Assembly: GCA_951394045.1 (NCBI GenBank)
Contig: OX595994.1
Location: 124,001 to 188,000 of the forward strand
Origin: Nitzschia sp. DOCU1
Lineage: Eukaryota > Bacillariophyta > Bacillariophyceae > Bacillariales > Bacillariaceae
DNA length: 64,000 nucleotides
Reading direction: 5' to 3'
Part shown: positions 39,776 through 50,011 of the stretch, one piece after another
Numbering within the stretch: the first letter of the stretch is position 1
How the letters are laid out: every line of letters begins with the position of its first letter
Program-made: the position numbers and the translations under genes
Notes under the pieces: generated by a model
The model's input: the letters and a program-made list of their open reading frames with translations, nothing else
Told to the model about the DNA's origin: nothing
Databases searched by the model: none

Positions 39776-40701
39776 TATGACCCATCAAACACCTTGGAGG
39801 CGATGGTATCAATCATGCGGCACGAATTTTGTGGGGGAAATGCTCAGTGTAGCATTGCTATCCAATACCACTCTAGCAGCATTACAATTTTATTGTGTGG
39901 GGCCACAAGAACTACTCCATGTAGACTAGTTTGCGTCACTGTTATGGTAGCTGCGTTCAGTAGCCACCCCGGGAATCGGTTCGTTTCCATTCAAAGATCA
40001 TCTATCTTCTCCCCCCACCTGTTGCTGCGGCTTCTTCCGGTATTCTACTACTAGAGAGACGATCCCACTGCGTCGATGAAGCACTGAGCCGGAAGCGGCG
40101 AAGAGAGGTCATCAAACCCATGCTAGTTGTGCCATATTTGCCCTACTATTCAGGCAGGAATCTATCTATCTCGTCGCTCGTCTTTCTTACTCGCATCCTG
40201 GGAACCTGATTAGTCTGGTGGAAAGTCGACGCAGGAATAGCGCAGATGCGCTAACACTATGACGATTCTTCCGATCCATTAGTCGGCACGTTCAGGAATG
40301 GGATGTATGCATGATCGTTTAACCACTGCCAAAGTATCTCTCTATTTTGGATTAGGGAATACTGAACCATTCTTCTGATGTGAACTTTAGCGCGAGACAG
40401 CCTTTACATATTAACACTATGAAGATTCTTCCGATTGCGTCAACACAATTCAGGGATAGGAAATCCAGTGGAAACAAACATGATCTTCTAGCGACTGCAT
40501 AAGCGGGGGGTTATGTCTCTACTTAGGATTATCTCTCTTCGTTTGAATGCGACCGGTCGTCTGGTTGTGGTGCCTTCATAGTCGTTTCTTTCCCCGGGGA
40601 TCAACTGGGGTTGCTCGCACCTACGAGTACGCCATCTTTGCAAGTAAATACCCAGCAGCAGTAGACGGCAGCCAAGAACCCCACCTTTGGACTGTACTGT
40701 C
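39776..40701. other. Intergenic with a diverged 161-bp tandem repeat
   Basis: The sequence TAACACTATGAAGATTCTTC occurs at about 40252 (one mismatch) and 40413, with similar DNA following each. No gene is supported. Confidence 0.4.
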
Positions 40702-41376
40702 TTAGACGGTGTAGTATGTCATCGTTCCACCCTCCTCCCTGGCAATCACTTTCGGTCGTTTCGGTTTTCCTTGTAAGACATGGTGCTCGAATTCCACCAT
40801 GGTTTGGACAAGTCGAAATTCTTCAAATAGTAACCGTCGCCTTTGCGCTTCCCCTTCCTCAAAGAGACGACGCCGAACCTCTTCCCAGCTCGGCAAATCC
40901 GACTCTATTATTTCTTGCGGCGTCTCCAATAGTTCCATCACCATTCCAAGACTAATAGAGTATAGGATGAGACCTATCGGAAGCATGTTGAATGTGTCGA
41001 CATGAGCGAATTGAGCCATCAATAGCAAAACGCCAAACAACGTTGTCTTTCTTCGAAATCCCACCACGGGCACCGTTTCCTCGACTCGATGCAAGGATCC
41101 TTCCTGGTATCGCTCGATTTGTACTTGACGAAATCGAATGATTGGATCTCGCTGCTGCCGCGTGACTACTACTGCCCCTGCATCATCGTCGCCATTCGTG
41201 TCGCCATGATTGTTGCCTGGGGCCGCCGCCGAGGAAGAGTGTTCTTCAGCTGGTAGCGGGTGATGGTTGATAAGATCCTCCAACACCAACATTCTTGCTA
41301 TCGTTCCATTGTCATCCATAGAACTGTAACCTTGAATATGTTGTGAGTATATCTTTTGGGTGTATGTGTTTTCCAT
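40702..41376 (-). CDS. Small membrane protein of unknown function, about 225 aa
   Basis: The frame is taken from the first ATG (41376). An acidic/Ala-rich N-terminal part is followed by RFRQVQIERYQEGS. A hydrophobic block next contains two close membrane segments (TTLFGVLLLMAQFAH and IGLILYSISLGMVMELL). The C-terminal part is a charged helix (SWEEVRRRLFEEGEAQRRR). The layout suggests an integral membrane protein with a cytosolic helical tail. No family is recognised. MDDNGTIARM (41319) is an alternative start. It is divergent from SRP19 with about 300 bp between starts. Confidence 0.6.
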   Translation of the reverse strand: MENTYTQKIYSQHIQGYSSMDDNGTIARMLVLEDLINHHPLPAEEHSSSAAAPGNNHGDTNGDDDAGAVVVTRQQRDPIIRFRQVQIERYQEGSLHRVEETVPVVGFRRKTTLFGVLLLMAQFAHVDTFNMLPIGLILYSISLGMVMELLETPQEIIESDLPSWEEVRRRLFEEGEAQRRRLLFEEFRLVQTMVEFEHHVLQGKPKRPKVIAREEGGTMTYYTV

Positions 41377-41673
41377 GGAGCATACCGTCCCAAATCGAGA
41401 TCCAACGCATCTCTTTGTCGGGCATCCAATTTTGTTTTTGGGATCTTGCTTGGCGCACCCCGCCCGGCGTGCGCGAGTCAGCACGCCCTAATCAATCGAG
41501 GGCGGCCGAGCGTCTGGCCTACCATGCGTTTCAAAACGAGCGGCGGAGCTCTCTCATGTCTGTCGCGAGTTTTGACCATGGGCCTCCACCATCATCATTG
41601 CTGCACATACAGTGATGTCAATCCATCCAACAAGCGATATCTCTGATAACCCTCACACTAGGCTAGCCGCAAG
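41377..41673. promoter_or_regulatory. Shared divergent promoter region
   Basis: About 300 bp separate the starts of the membrane-protein gene and SRP19, so both promoters must lie here. I identify no specific motif. Confidence 0.4.
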
Positions 41674-42425
41674 ATGGGAAAGAAAGGAGGAATCCGCATC
41701 AAGCAAGTGGGCCCCAAGGCCCCGCCGAAAATGTTCAATCCCATGGACGAGTTAGCGATTCCACCGGATGAAATGATCAATCTGCCGCCACCGCCTGATC
41801 GGAATTATCAAATCTTTTGGCCTATTCGTGAGTTGTGGAGTTTGCCGCTTGTGGGATCTATGCATGATATGCCATTGTCCGCCCCTGACCGCCTTGTTCT
41901 TTCTTGCTTGGTTTCTTCGTTGGATGATCAGAGCAAACCTTTTCCATGGATGCCAGTCAGTTCCACATTATTTACCCCAGCTATTTGGACTCTACGAAAA
42001 CAATCGCCCAAGGTCGACGCATCGGTCAAGAAGTCGCGGTAGAAATGCCGACAGTATCGGATATTTCACAAGCGCTTCAATCTCTCAATATTCGGCACGT
42101 CCTTCAACCCCACAAGGGGTATTCTAGGGACATTGAAACCTTGTGGGAGAATCCGGGTCGCGTGAAATTCGACGCCAGCAATCGCGACTCCAAACGACAA
42201 TTATTGAAGGAACTAGCTCAAATCATTCCTAATCTGCCGGCGCGGCAGCAACGTTTGGAACAAGCCAAGCAATTGGCATTGTTGGAACAACAAAAGGCAG
42301 AAGAGGAAGCCCAAAAGTCCAAGCGATCACAAAAGTTACTCCAACAACAACAGCAACAACAACAGCGGGCAACTACTACTGGCAAAACGACTACCAACAA
42401 AAAGAAGGGGAAGAAAAAGCGATAA
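41674..42425 (+). CDS. SRP19: Signal recognition particle 19 kDa subunit (SRP19)
   Basis: Exons 41674-41827 and 41932-42425, with a 104-bp GT-AG intron splitting a Gln codon. The product is 215 residues. The SRP19 fold starts at FHIIYPSYLDSTKTIAQGRR, continues through VEMPTVSDISQAL and HKGYSRDIETLWENPGRVKF. Its C-terminal extension has a Gln run and ends in the Lys-rich tail typical of the family (KKKGKKKR). SRP19 binds helices 6 and 8 of SRP RNA and prepares it for SRP54, so it serves co-translational targeting to the ER. The Pro-rich N-terminal extension of about 55 residues is longer than in animal SRP19. The gene ends 32 bp from the convergent CX9C gene. Confidence 0.92.
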
Positions 42426-42457
42426 AATGACTAGGCTATGGTTGCAAAGATTCATCT

Positions 42458-43075
42458 CTAGGTATTGACTTCGTCTTGTCGTTGCTTCTTTCGTTCCAGC
42501 AATTCATTCGCACCGCGTTGAACACATGACCCCAGCGTCGCTTGCAATTCGGCGCAAGGTATCGTAGAAGGCGCAGTTGATTTTGCGTTTGTCGCCGTTG
42601 TAGAAGTAGGCTCATATGCCGTCCGTGGATCATGTAGTATAGCTAAAGGTCCTTGTTCATCAAATCCTATTTTGAGAGCCCCCAATTCCTTGCCACACCC
42701 GACGGCTACGGCCCGACAGGCCCACATGGCATGTCGTTCTCTGGCACACGATGTCACAATGGCTTGCCGAAGTTTAACGGGAAGACGACCGCGAGGCTCG
42801 CCCTCACTTTCGACTTCTTCTTCTTCTTTTAAAATTCCTCTCCAACCAAAATACTTCATGATACGAAGACCCCCCGAAAATTCTTCCACGGCGGAAGGAG
42901 AAAACGTGTTGCTGGCTTGGATCCTGTGGGCGGCCTTGTTAGAAACAGCCGCCGCCTCGCACTGCGTCAAAACGTCTTGAAGTTGCCGGCATTGTTGGAG
43001 ACGTTCCAAGCGTTGTTCATCCTGAAACTTGGAAAACCACGTCCACCAAGAATCAGTGGTAGATACTGGAGGCAT
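42458..43075 (-). CDS. Protein with three CX9C motifs, probable mitochondrial IMS protein, 205 aa
   Basis: Start taken at MPPVSTTDSWW; the longer open frame upstream looks like leader. Three pairs of cysteines are spaced exactly CX9C: 29/39 (C-RQLQDVLTQ-C), 110/120 (C-ARERHAMWA-C) and 174/184 (C-AELQATLGS-C). A seventh is C127. CX9C helices are typical of proteins imported into the mitochondrial intermembrane space by the Mia40/Erv1 relay. The family usually has two motifs in one hairpin; here three are widely separated by charged linkers. It contains no classical presequence, as expected for that route. Identity within the family is unknown. Confidence 0.7.
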   Translation of the reverse strand: MPPVSTTDSWWTWFSKFQDEQRLERLQQCRQLQDVLTQCEAAAVSNKAAHRIQASNTFSPSAVEEFSGGLRIMKYFGWRGILKEEEEVESEGEPRGRLPVKLRQAIVTSCARERHAMWACRAVAVGCGKELGALKIGFDEQGPLAILHDPRTAYEPTSTTATNAKSTAPSTIPCAELQATLGSCVQRGANELLERKKQRQDEVNT

Positions 43076-43554
43076 AATATGATAAGGGAACAAGAAAGGA
43101 CGATGAGGCAAGTAGTCGTACGGACACAAGAAATATAGAAGTGGATTCAATGTTTCTCATGGTCGAGAGAGGCAAGGGGATGCCGATGACGACGATGAGT
43201 GGCCGGAACCAGATGAGATATGACAAAAGTGGCGGGAACGCGCGCCGGCTCGGTCATGGGTAAAAGATACGCCGCCGAATATGGCACTACTACCATAAAA
43301 AGATTTGCTTCCCATTGACACCCTCTCGTCGGTTGCATTGTAGCTTTCGTCAACATCCAATCGGTAGGCAATGTATTGTGTGGTGAATGCAATACGTTTC
43401 CTCTGCTGCTCCTTGCGAAGTTCCAATGAACTCGAGTGCTTTTCCTTCCGAGCTGGTTGCCCCATCACAAGTCTGCAAACTTGGTGTAACGCTTCCACCC
43501 TGTTCCGCCAAGCCCAGAAGTATTCATTGATCGTTGCATCGTTGCACTTTCAGG
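43076..43554. other. Divergent intergenic region
   Basis: Between the CX9C gene and the methyltransferase. A TTTCAG directly before ATG 43555 could be an intron acceptor, so a 5' exon of the methyltransferase may be hidden here. Confidence 0.35.
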
Positions 43555-44430
43555 ATGCTTGTCTTGTCCAGTCTTCTTGCCCGCATTGCCAGTGTCATTC
43601 TCTTGGTGCCGGTAGATGTTGTGGAACAAGAACTTGTCATGATGGCACCTCTGCCTGCGTCCTGGCAACACTACCGTCATCAACAATGGGTGGACCGCAC
43701 GCTACAAGAATGCTGGAGTGATGATAGTGCTGGATATGAAATTCAGGCCCAGGATGAGTGGCTAGTCAATGGTGGGAAATCAGGATTCTCGATCATCGAC
43801 GACGACAGCCAGTCCTTTCGCCCGTCAACCTATGGCGAGATCACGACTATTGGAGCTCGACAACTGTTTTACCACATGGGGTTGACAGGGAATGATTTGA
43901 CGAGGAGTATAATGCCTTTTGCGGTTCCTACCAACAAAGAAGAATCGGTGGTATTCATGGACTGGGGAAGTGGTACTGGGAAACTTGTCGCGCAAGCTTG
44001 CCTTGAGTTGATCGGCAATGAAACGAAAAATCAACGTCACATCCGCCTGGAAGAAGCAAGCGGCATTGAGCTGTCATCCTCACGAAATGAGGTCGCTCTT
44101 GCATCCAAATCAAAGCTGCTGCTGAAAAATACGAATCATCTTGGATCCTTTCTGCTGTCCAAGCGGCTGAACGACGTTTTGTTGTACGAGCATGGTGATA
44201 TATTTGCACAAGATACGTCAAAGGCCACCCACGTATATATTTCTTCGCTTTGCTTTACACCGGAAATGATGCAGCGTCTCGAAGAAAAGCTTGCAAGGGG
44301 GCATGAGCGACTCAAATGTGTTGCCACCCTTCGAAAGTTTCCCAGCCTGTCAATCGCTCCCAGAGTCCAGTATCTAGAAATGAGCTGGAGTCGTCCCAAA
44401 GGAGTAGCCGTGTACTTTTATGATTTTTGA
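43555..44430 (+). CDS. DOT1-like SAM-dependent methyltransferase, 291 aa
   Basis: A Rossmann methyltransferase with DOT1-like order of motifs: motif I VVFMDWGSGTGKLVAQ (Asp136 region), an acidic residue in ASGIELSSSR, then HGDIF and HVYISSLCFTPEM in place of the FVNNFAFGPEV of DOT1, ending LRKFP. DOT1 enzymes methylate histone H3 Lys79. Here the N-terminus is a hydrophobic stretch (MLVLSSLLARIASVILLV) that looks like a signal peptide or membrane anchor. A chromatin role is thus doubtful, and a secreted or organellar substrate is possible. If an upstream exon exists (see the TTTCAG before the start), the hydrophobic segment would be internal. Confidence 0.7.
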   Translation: MLVLSSLLARIASVILLVPVDVVEQELVMMAPLPASWQHYRHQQWVDRTLQECWSDDSAGYEIQAQDEWLVNGGKSGFSIIDDDSQSFRPSTYGEITTIGARQLFYHMGLTGNDLTRSIMPFAVPTNKEESVVFMDWGSGTGKLVAQACLELIGNETKNQRHIRLEEASGIELSSSRNEVALASKSKLLLKNTNHLGSFLLSKRLNDVLLYEHGDIFAQDTSKATHVYISSLCFTPEMMQRLEEKLARGHERLKCVATLRKFPSLSIAPRVQYLEMSWSRPKGVAVYFYDF

Positions 44431-45248
44431 TAAGTGCTGTTGGTACCAATGTGGGCCTCCTGTCGGTTTGAAGCCCTCTGCTGATGAACTTATAGACGCT
44501 TGTGGCCGTGGACAATGCCGAAAAAACTGACTTGCGTAACGTCGACGATGAGCTTCATGCTCGATTTGGAATGAGTCGTAGCGGTGATGACAGAAGTCTT
44601 CAACAACGTGCGTGCTATTTTCGATAGGATTCCTTACCGCGCGAATTGACTATGGTGGTGTCGAGGGCGACGCTAGAACTGGACTGGAGTCGTCGGCAGG
44701 CAACGAGGGAACTTGACAACCCACGTATGGAGCTGCGTTTACCGGCTACTGCTTTAATAGTAGTACTATAGAAAATACCTGCATTGCACCGCCGATTTTA
44801 TATTGGAGCGACCACCTTGAGTAGAGCAGAGGGCATGATTTCGGTATAAAAAGGGTTTGATAGCGAGGGCATCAGCAATGACGCAAAGCCATGACTCCGA
44901 AATACGGCAAGGAGGATTGACTGTTCTGTCCCTTGATGACGTAGATTGATTTCTACTAGCTACAACTCATTCGCGCCGTTTTGAAGCAATTCGACCACCT
45001 ACTAGCTTTATCATCTATCTATTCATCGAACCGATTGGCTGAATTTGTTCATGCAACAAATTACTTAGCCCCACCGCTACGTCAAAGCAGTTCGATTTCG
45101 GAGGGGTAGGCCACAGCTGCTCCGCCCGGAGGAGAGCTCCCTCCCCCCACATCCCTTTCTTTCTCTTTTATTGGTACACGAATATGTTTATTTACATGTG
45201 CGCGCAGGCCCATCCCTCAATGACCTAATTGACTTCTTTGATCATTTC
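44431..45248. other. Intergenic, no feature seen
   Basis: Ends at the inner junction of the second duplication arm. No supported gene or repeat. Confidence 0.4.
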
Positions 45249-45522
45249 ACTTGCGGTCGAAGGGATCAAATATCGGCTGCGTTTCATTTTTGCAGCCAAA
45301 GGATCTCGATCCATCCACCATGACGATCGATGTGACGCCGCCATCTCTCGCCAACCAGCTAACAGCAATAATACCTCATTTGTATCGCCCTTTTGTAACC
45401 ATGCCAGGCCTCTTCCTCATCCACGGCACTATACGCCAGAGCACAAGCTACGAGTGAAGCGACATCCTTTCCTAGGAGTGGCGGTATTCTTCGTGGGACA
45501 GTCGAAAAGCAAGCTCCTTGCG

Positions 45523-46710
45523 ATGGTTGACTACGCGCGCAAGATGAGAGGCACGGGCGGTGGTACATCCTATCATTGTGGCAGGGTTCTTTGGTCTGCT
45601 CTTGTGGTAGTCTTCGTCTACTTGTTCGTGTCGATGTTGACTTTTGACTGGGGTCATTCTTCCTTGAGCGCCGTGCCCTGCCCCGCCACCTCCTTTTTAG
45701 CGTGGAATCGTCCAGAGAAAGCAGCCCCGACACTCCTTCCGGTCGATCTTGCTTTTCTGTGCAACGACCCGGCTATTTCCTTTCTTCGCATCCTAGATCC
45801 ACCCCCGTTTGGCCCTTCTTCTACGAGCTATCGAGAATCGTCTGGATCCAAAAGCAAGCCGATGTTCCGCCCCAAGATCTTATGCCTAGTTCTGACGCAA
45901 TACTCCAGTCACTCAACTCGACTGGAAGCTATACTGGACACGTGGGGACGCAAATGCGACGCATTTATTGCTGCGAGTGATGTCGATGATCCGCCCCGGC
46001 ACGCCCTGAAAATTAAGTCTCAAGAAGGCTATTGGGGGATCTGGGACAAGCTGATGCAGACCCTACGTCTGGTGTTGCTCAATCCTAATCTTGATGATTT
46101 TGACTGGATTCTCAAAGCCGATGACGACACGTATGTCATTATGGAAAATCTACAAACATTCTTGTCGAATGTCACGAATCTGTCGTCTCCGCTCATCTAT
46201 GGACGAGTCATGCCATGGCCCAAGCTGAGTGAACTTGCCGAGTTTAGAGGCTGGTGGGTAACGCCAAAAGACAAGGCATTTCAAAAGCGTTTCTTTGCCA
46301 AGTTTCCCGACCTTAATCAAAAGCTACACTACGCACATGGTGGTCCTGGTTATATCATGAATCGGAACTATGTCGAGATCTTGACCAAGGCCTACTTTGA
46401 GTCGCCTGATGCTGTCACTGGCCGCCTATCCGAAGATCTGGGCAATGCTTTTACCATGCTGTACCGCAACATTACTCCTCAATCGACCATGGATTGGGAG
46501 ACAGGGAAGGAACGATCCCACCCGGAAAGTCCTAGAACCATGTATTCGAACCCCAAGTGGTTACCATGGGTACAAGAAGCGATTCAGCACCGAGGGACTG
46601 GGGCCGAGTGCTGTTCTCCCACCACCATTAGCTATCATCATGTCCATCATCATGAAATGCGTCTACTCGACTATCAACTCTACACTTGTCCAAGAGTAGT
46701 GGCGCCGTGA
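45523..46710 (+). CDS. GT31 beta-1,3-galactosyltransferase (C1GALT1/fringe-like), copy 2
   Basis: 395 residues, same length and layout as copy 1: anchor at 23-41, TWGRKCDAF, DDD at 200-202, HGGPGY and SEDL. No stop or frameshift. Differences from copy 1 by my count are 16 and mostly conservative (A74V, R249K, M286I, V302L, I386L); I242R, F222S and S295P are less so. All catalytic motifs are intact, so both copies are probably functional. The open frame extends upstream to 45229, but that extension is out of frame in copy 1, which is why I start at 45523. Confidence 0.9.
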   Translation: MVDYARKMRGTGGGTSYHCGRVLWSALVVVFVYLFVSMLTFDWGHSSLSAVPCPATSFLAWNRPEKAAPTLLPVDLAFLCNDPAISFLRILDPPPFGPSSTSYRESSGSKSKPMFRPKILCLVLTQYSSHSTRLEAILDTWGRKCDAFIAASDVDDPPRHALKIKSQEGYWGIWDKLMQTLRLVLLNPNLDDFDWILKADDDTYVIMENLQTFLSNVTNLSSPLIYGRVMPWPKLSELAEFRGWWVTPKDKAFQKRFFAKFPDLNQKLHYAHGGPGYIMNRNYVEILTKAYFESPDAVTGRLSEDLGNAFTMLYRNITPQSTMDWETGKERSHPESPRTMYSNPKWLPWVQEAIQHRGTGAECCSPTTISYHHVHHHEMRLLDYQLYTCPRVVAP

Positions 46711-46729
46711 CAGCGTCGTGCAGACATAA

Positions 46730-46743
46730 GGGGGGGGGGGGGG
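46730..46743 (+). repeat. Homopolymer of 14 G
   Basis: Uninterrupted G run 20 bp after the GT31 copy 2 stop, absent from arm 1. Length may be uncertain for sequencing reasons. Confidence 0.8.
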
Positions 46744-46814
46744 TTAGATTGCCGACTCGATAGCTTACTGTCTCCGCCATGCGCGTCGTGCCGGTACATT
46801 CAGGGAAGCTTCTC

Positions 46815-47105
46815 TCTCTTTGTATGTATCTTTTTCGAGAGTGTGGGTGCGCCAGTCACTGCCTAATAGGTAACTGTCTCCTGAAAGGTTGAGTGGATCG
46901 CTGAGTAAACTGGGGATGTCTCAGTATTTCCCGCAAAAGTGCCCTAGCTACGGCTTCTGGAGTTTTGGCAACGTTTCAAAGGCTGTGACGTGGATAAATC
47001 TTGCCGCATGGCGATGAAACACTGAAGACTCTTGGAATCTCGCCTGCTAGTAGCTCTTCCTCTGGCCGTTGACGGTGCAAGAGGCCCCCGCACCCATGCG
47101 GTTGG
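46815..47105. other. About 290-bp insertion specific to arm 2
   Basis: Where arm 1 runs continuously (near 3640-3655 on its minus strand), arm 2 has about 290 bp extra between GAAGCTTCTCTC and GTTGGAGCTTCGCTC. No terminal repeats are clear enough to call it a transposon. Confidence 0.6.
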
Positions 47106-47885
47106 AGCTTCGCTCGACCAGGTTACAAGCCGTCATGACGTACACTATAACATTGCATGCTTAACTGCCGGTACGATACCAGAGCGTATGGTAGGTTCAC
47201 TTCTTCACCTTACCGCCAACTGCGGTGGGGAAGTTGCAACAGGAAAGACTTGAAATCGGTTGATGGCGGTCTCGGAGAACCTCACAAGTTCTTGATGCTG
47301 AAGGATAGTACGCACACCGCTTCAAATAGTAGCCCCACGTGACTCTAGAGAGCTCTCGCGAGACATCGTATCGCGGATCGTTGTTGTTCTCCCTCTAGAG
47401 AATAGCTAGAACATGTCCTACTAATCGTGAAATGTACTAAATTTTCGATCCTAGTAGTAGTAGCAAAGCCGATACCATCATCGATGTCATGAAGCCTCGA
47501 CATCTAGTAGAGCACACATTATCTCTAGGAAGTGGTGCTCGCGGGCTATGTGTTAGGTCGGCAACGTCGTCGTGTAGACATAAACATGAGCCAGCGAAAA
47601 AAGAACACCGACAAGATGAGGGCCTGAAATGCAAGAAGAACCCCTCGCAAGCTGTCTAATGACATCCGTCGTTCATTGATCTATAGCTATGGCACTTGTG
47701 GATCTTTCATGATGTATTAACACGTCCATTAAGACTTATGTAGACCATGGTTAAAGTAGTAGTACGCAAGTAAAAAGGTTTGAAGTTGAAAACTGATTCT
47801 ATTGTTGTAGTACATAGATAGCACGCAGCGCTCTCCTGTTGTTTGCAGTTGCTTGATTCCAAATGTGTGGAGACCTTTCTTCCGC

Positions 47886-48164
47886 ACGAATCAATGACCC
47901 CTTTGACCGATTCTGTGGTCTGGATTGACTAGAGTTACGACATTGGTACGCACTATCCAGTTGCTGAGCTAGCTATGACTACAGACTTCCACCAGTAGCT
48001 TTTGTCCCAGATCAATACATGAATATTACCATGTGCAGGAAGGGAGTCATTGGAACTTTGATCGATCGAACACCGTGGAGGCGCTGACCACAAATCATCT
48101 CCCTCTCACTTTACATTTGAAGCATATATTGCAGCATCTAACAAATACCTACTCTAGCATGTGG
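47886..48164. other. Intergenic, no feature seen
   Basis: Unique DNA outside the duplication, ahead of the 3' end of the nucleosidase gene. Confidence 0.35.
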
Positions 48165-49025
48165 TTATAGATCTTCCACTGACTTGCCCGATACATACTC
48201 CAAGACTTTTGGAATGGCAGCTTGCAAACTCTGTGCGGCCGATGCCAAGTTTGCCAAGAATTCTTCTTGCGTCGCCACACTACCATCGACAATATCCGTC
48301 ACCACCTTGACCCCTAAATACGGTACACTGCACATGGAACAAACCCATGCAATCGCTCCAGCTTCCATGTCCTTGACACTCGCGTCATTAGCCAACATGA
48401 GCTCGTCGTCCTTGTCTACTTTATCCAAGGAATTCCCTGTGGTACAAACTCCAGTTTTGTAGCCCAAAGTTTCTGCCATTTTGGAAGGATCCAACGTTGT
48501 AAGCTTTCCAATACCGAATGCATCATAACCAGGAATCGGAATGCGACGGTCGTGATTCGCAACGCCAGTCGTCAACACAACATTTCCAATGGCAAGTCCC
48601 TTGCGTTGAAATCCACCACACGTTCCAGCATTGACGACGAGATCAAACTTGTGTTTTTGGAGAGCCAAATAGGTTGCTAGGCTCGAAGGGACTGTTCCGA
48701 CGTTGTCTACGCCTGTGCCGTAAATTTGATCCTTGCCAAACGTAACGACCGTCACTTTGCACGTTCCGCTTTTGCCTTCAAACGCCAAAAAGGGAGTGTG
48801 AGAGGGAAAGAAGCCTTCCAACTGCGTCATGCCTAGGTGTTCCACAAACGGCTTGGCTTCTTGCTCCATCACAATGGGCACTAGAACACTAATAAATGAG
48901 ACATGGGCGATGGAGTGTGAGAAAGATTCCTTCATTCTTTATCGTATGGAGGAGTCGTCGCCATATCATTCAGGAGGCACCAGCATCACAAAGAGCAAAC
49001 TAAAAACTTACTTTTGAATACTCAT
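48165..49025 (-). CDS. 5'-methylthioadenosine/S-adenosylhomocysteine nucleosidase (plant type)
   Basis: Exons 49012-49025 (14 nt) and 48165-48888, with a 123-bp GT-AG intron. The product is 245 residues, starting MSIQNVLVPIVMEQEAKPF. Family motifs are FDLVVNAGTCGGF, HDRRIPIPGYD, TGNSLDK, DASVKDMEAGAIAWV (Glu that holds the ribose) and KVVTDIVDGS (catalytic Asp), followed by TQEEFLANL. It cleaves MTA, and in some members SAH, to adenine and the thioribose sugar in methionine salvage. It resembles the plant MTN proteins more than bacterial MtnN. Cytosolic; no presequence. The open reading frame alone would suggest a different, false N-terminus inside the intron. Confidence 0.92.
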
Positions 49026-49461
49026 TGTCACTTGCTACTGCAGTTGCTTCCGGAACCCGAGAGGTGATTACGTAGGGAAGAATATGGAATGGTGGTGTCG
49101 AGAGATGGATGCGACGACGGAACGAAAAAGTCGCAATCGTTTTCCCGCGTCATTTTTTGAGGTGGTTGAGGAGGTCTCGGTCGGTGCGGCGTTCGATAGC
49201 AGGACCACGTCGTTAGAGGTGCGAGCTATTAATACTCGACCTCGCAGAATTGAGTGACGTGGCTTAGTGGCCTGCATGCAATCAAAGCACGAACACGAAA
49301 AAGGCATAGATCGCGGTTGAGCAGTTTTCATGATTTTCTGTTGGGCTCCTTTTACCTGCACCAAAACTCGCCATCCATCACACAAATCCAATTCTCAAAC
49401 GACACAGCCAGACACCACAACCAGCCATCGACCACAGCCACTATCATACGAATCATCTATC
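49026..49461. other. Divergent intergenic region
   Basis: 436 bp between the nucleosidase start and the small-protein gene, carrying both promoters. No specific motif is seen. Confidence 0.4.
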
Positions 49462-49791
49462 ATGGTTTCCTTCAACGACCGCCCCACAATTCAATTAATT
49501 CCGTATCATCGAAATTCGATCATGGATCTGTTATTCTGGAAAGAAGAAGAAATTGCCGAGTTCCGGGTGGAAGCTCAGCTCGAAAAGGCGGGAATCACGC
49601 CAGAGACGATTCGACAAGCCGAGGAACTACAAAGAGCACGAGAAGCGGAGCGTCAAAGAATAGAACGATCATTGCCGGCGTACTATAGTGTGCAAGCATA
49701 CGATCGACCAGGTGATTGGCTTCCGTTACAGATGCGACCGGGAAAGATTGGCTATGCTACCAAAATAAGGCGGATTTCCATGGTCCAATAA
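49462..49791 (+). CDS. Small protein with an LFWK-type motif, 109 aa, unknown
   Basis: Start at MVSFNDRP. Residues about 18-37 (SIMDLLFWKEEEIAEFRVEA) match the N-terminal module of the 317-residue protein at 13318. A charged helix follows (ETIRQAEELQRAREAERQRI), then a short C-terminal tail. Similar short modules with a Y/W-K/S-x-E-E-x-x-x-F-R pattern are frequent in diatom proteins in my experience. Function unknown. Confidence 0.65.
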   Translation: MVSFNDRPTIQLIPYHRNSIMDLLFWKEEEIAEFRVEAQLEKAGITPETIRQAEELQRAREAERQRIERSLPAYYSVQAYDRPGDWLPLQMRPGKIGYATKIRRISMVQ

Positions 49792-50011
49792 GACTATCAC
49801 CAAGATTCGACAATCCACCGACACACAGGTTAACCTAACAGCTATCTAATATTACAGGGCTTGCAATCCAGTACAATATCGCGAGGACGACTTCTCGGCC
49901 ATAATGCGACGACACGTCGAGGTTTAGCCTAGAAATGATCAATACTGAAAATGACGGTTCTACTAGTACGAGTGCTTGAGCTTGCATAGTCCTTTCCCCT
50001 ATAGATATCTA

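Larger units (their letters stand above)
45249..47885 (-). repeat. Inverted duplication, arm 2
   Basis: Reverse complement of 2863-5201, from ACTTGCGGTCGAAGGGATC to GGAGACCTTT. It is about 300 bp longer than arm 1, mainly because of an insertion at about 46815-47105 and a run of 14 G at 46730-46743. About 40 kb lies between the arms. Confidence 0.9.

Noticed and set aside
45229..45522. N-terminal extension of GT31 copy 2
   Set aside because: The equivalent DNA in copy 1 is in a different frame because of indels, so it is unlikely to be coding.
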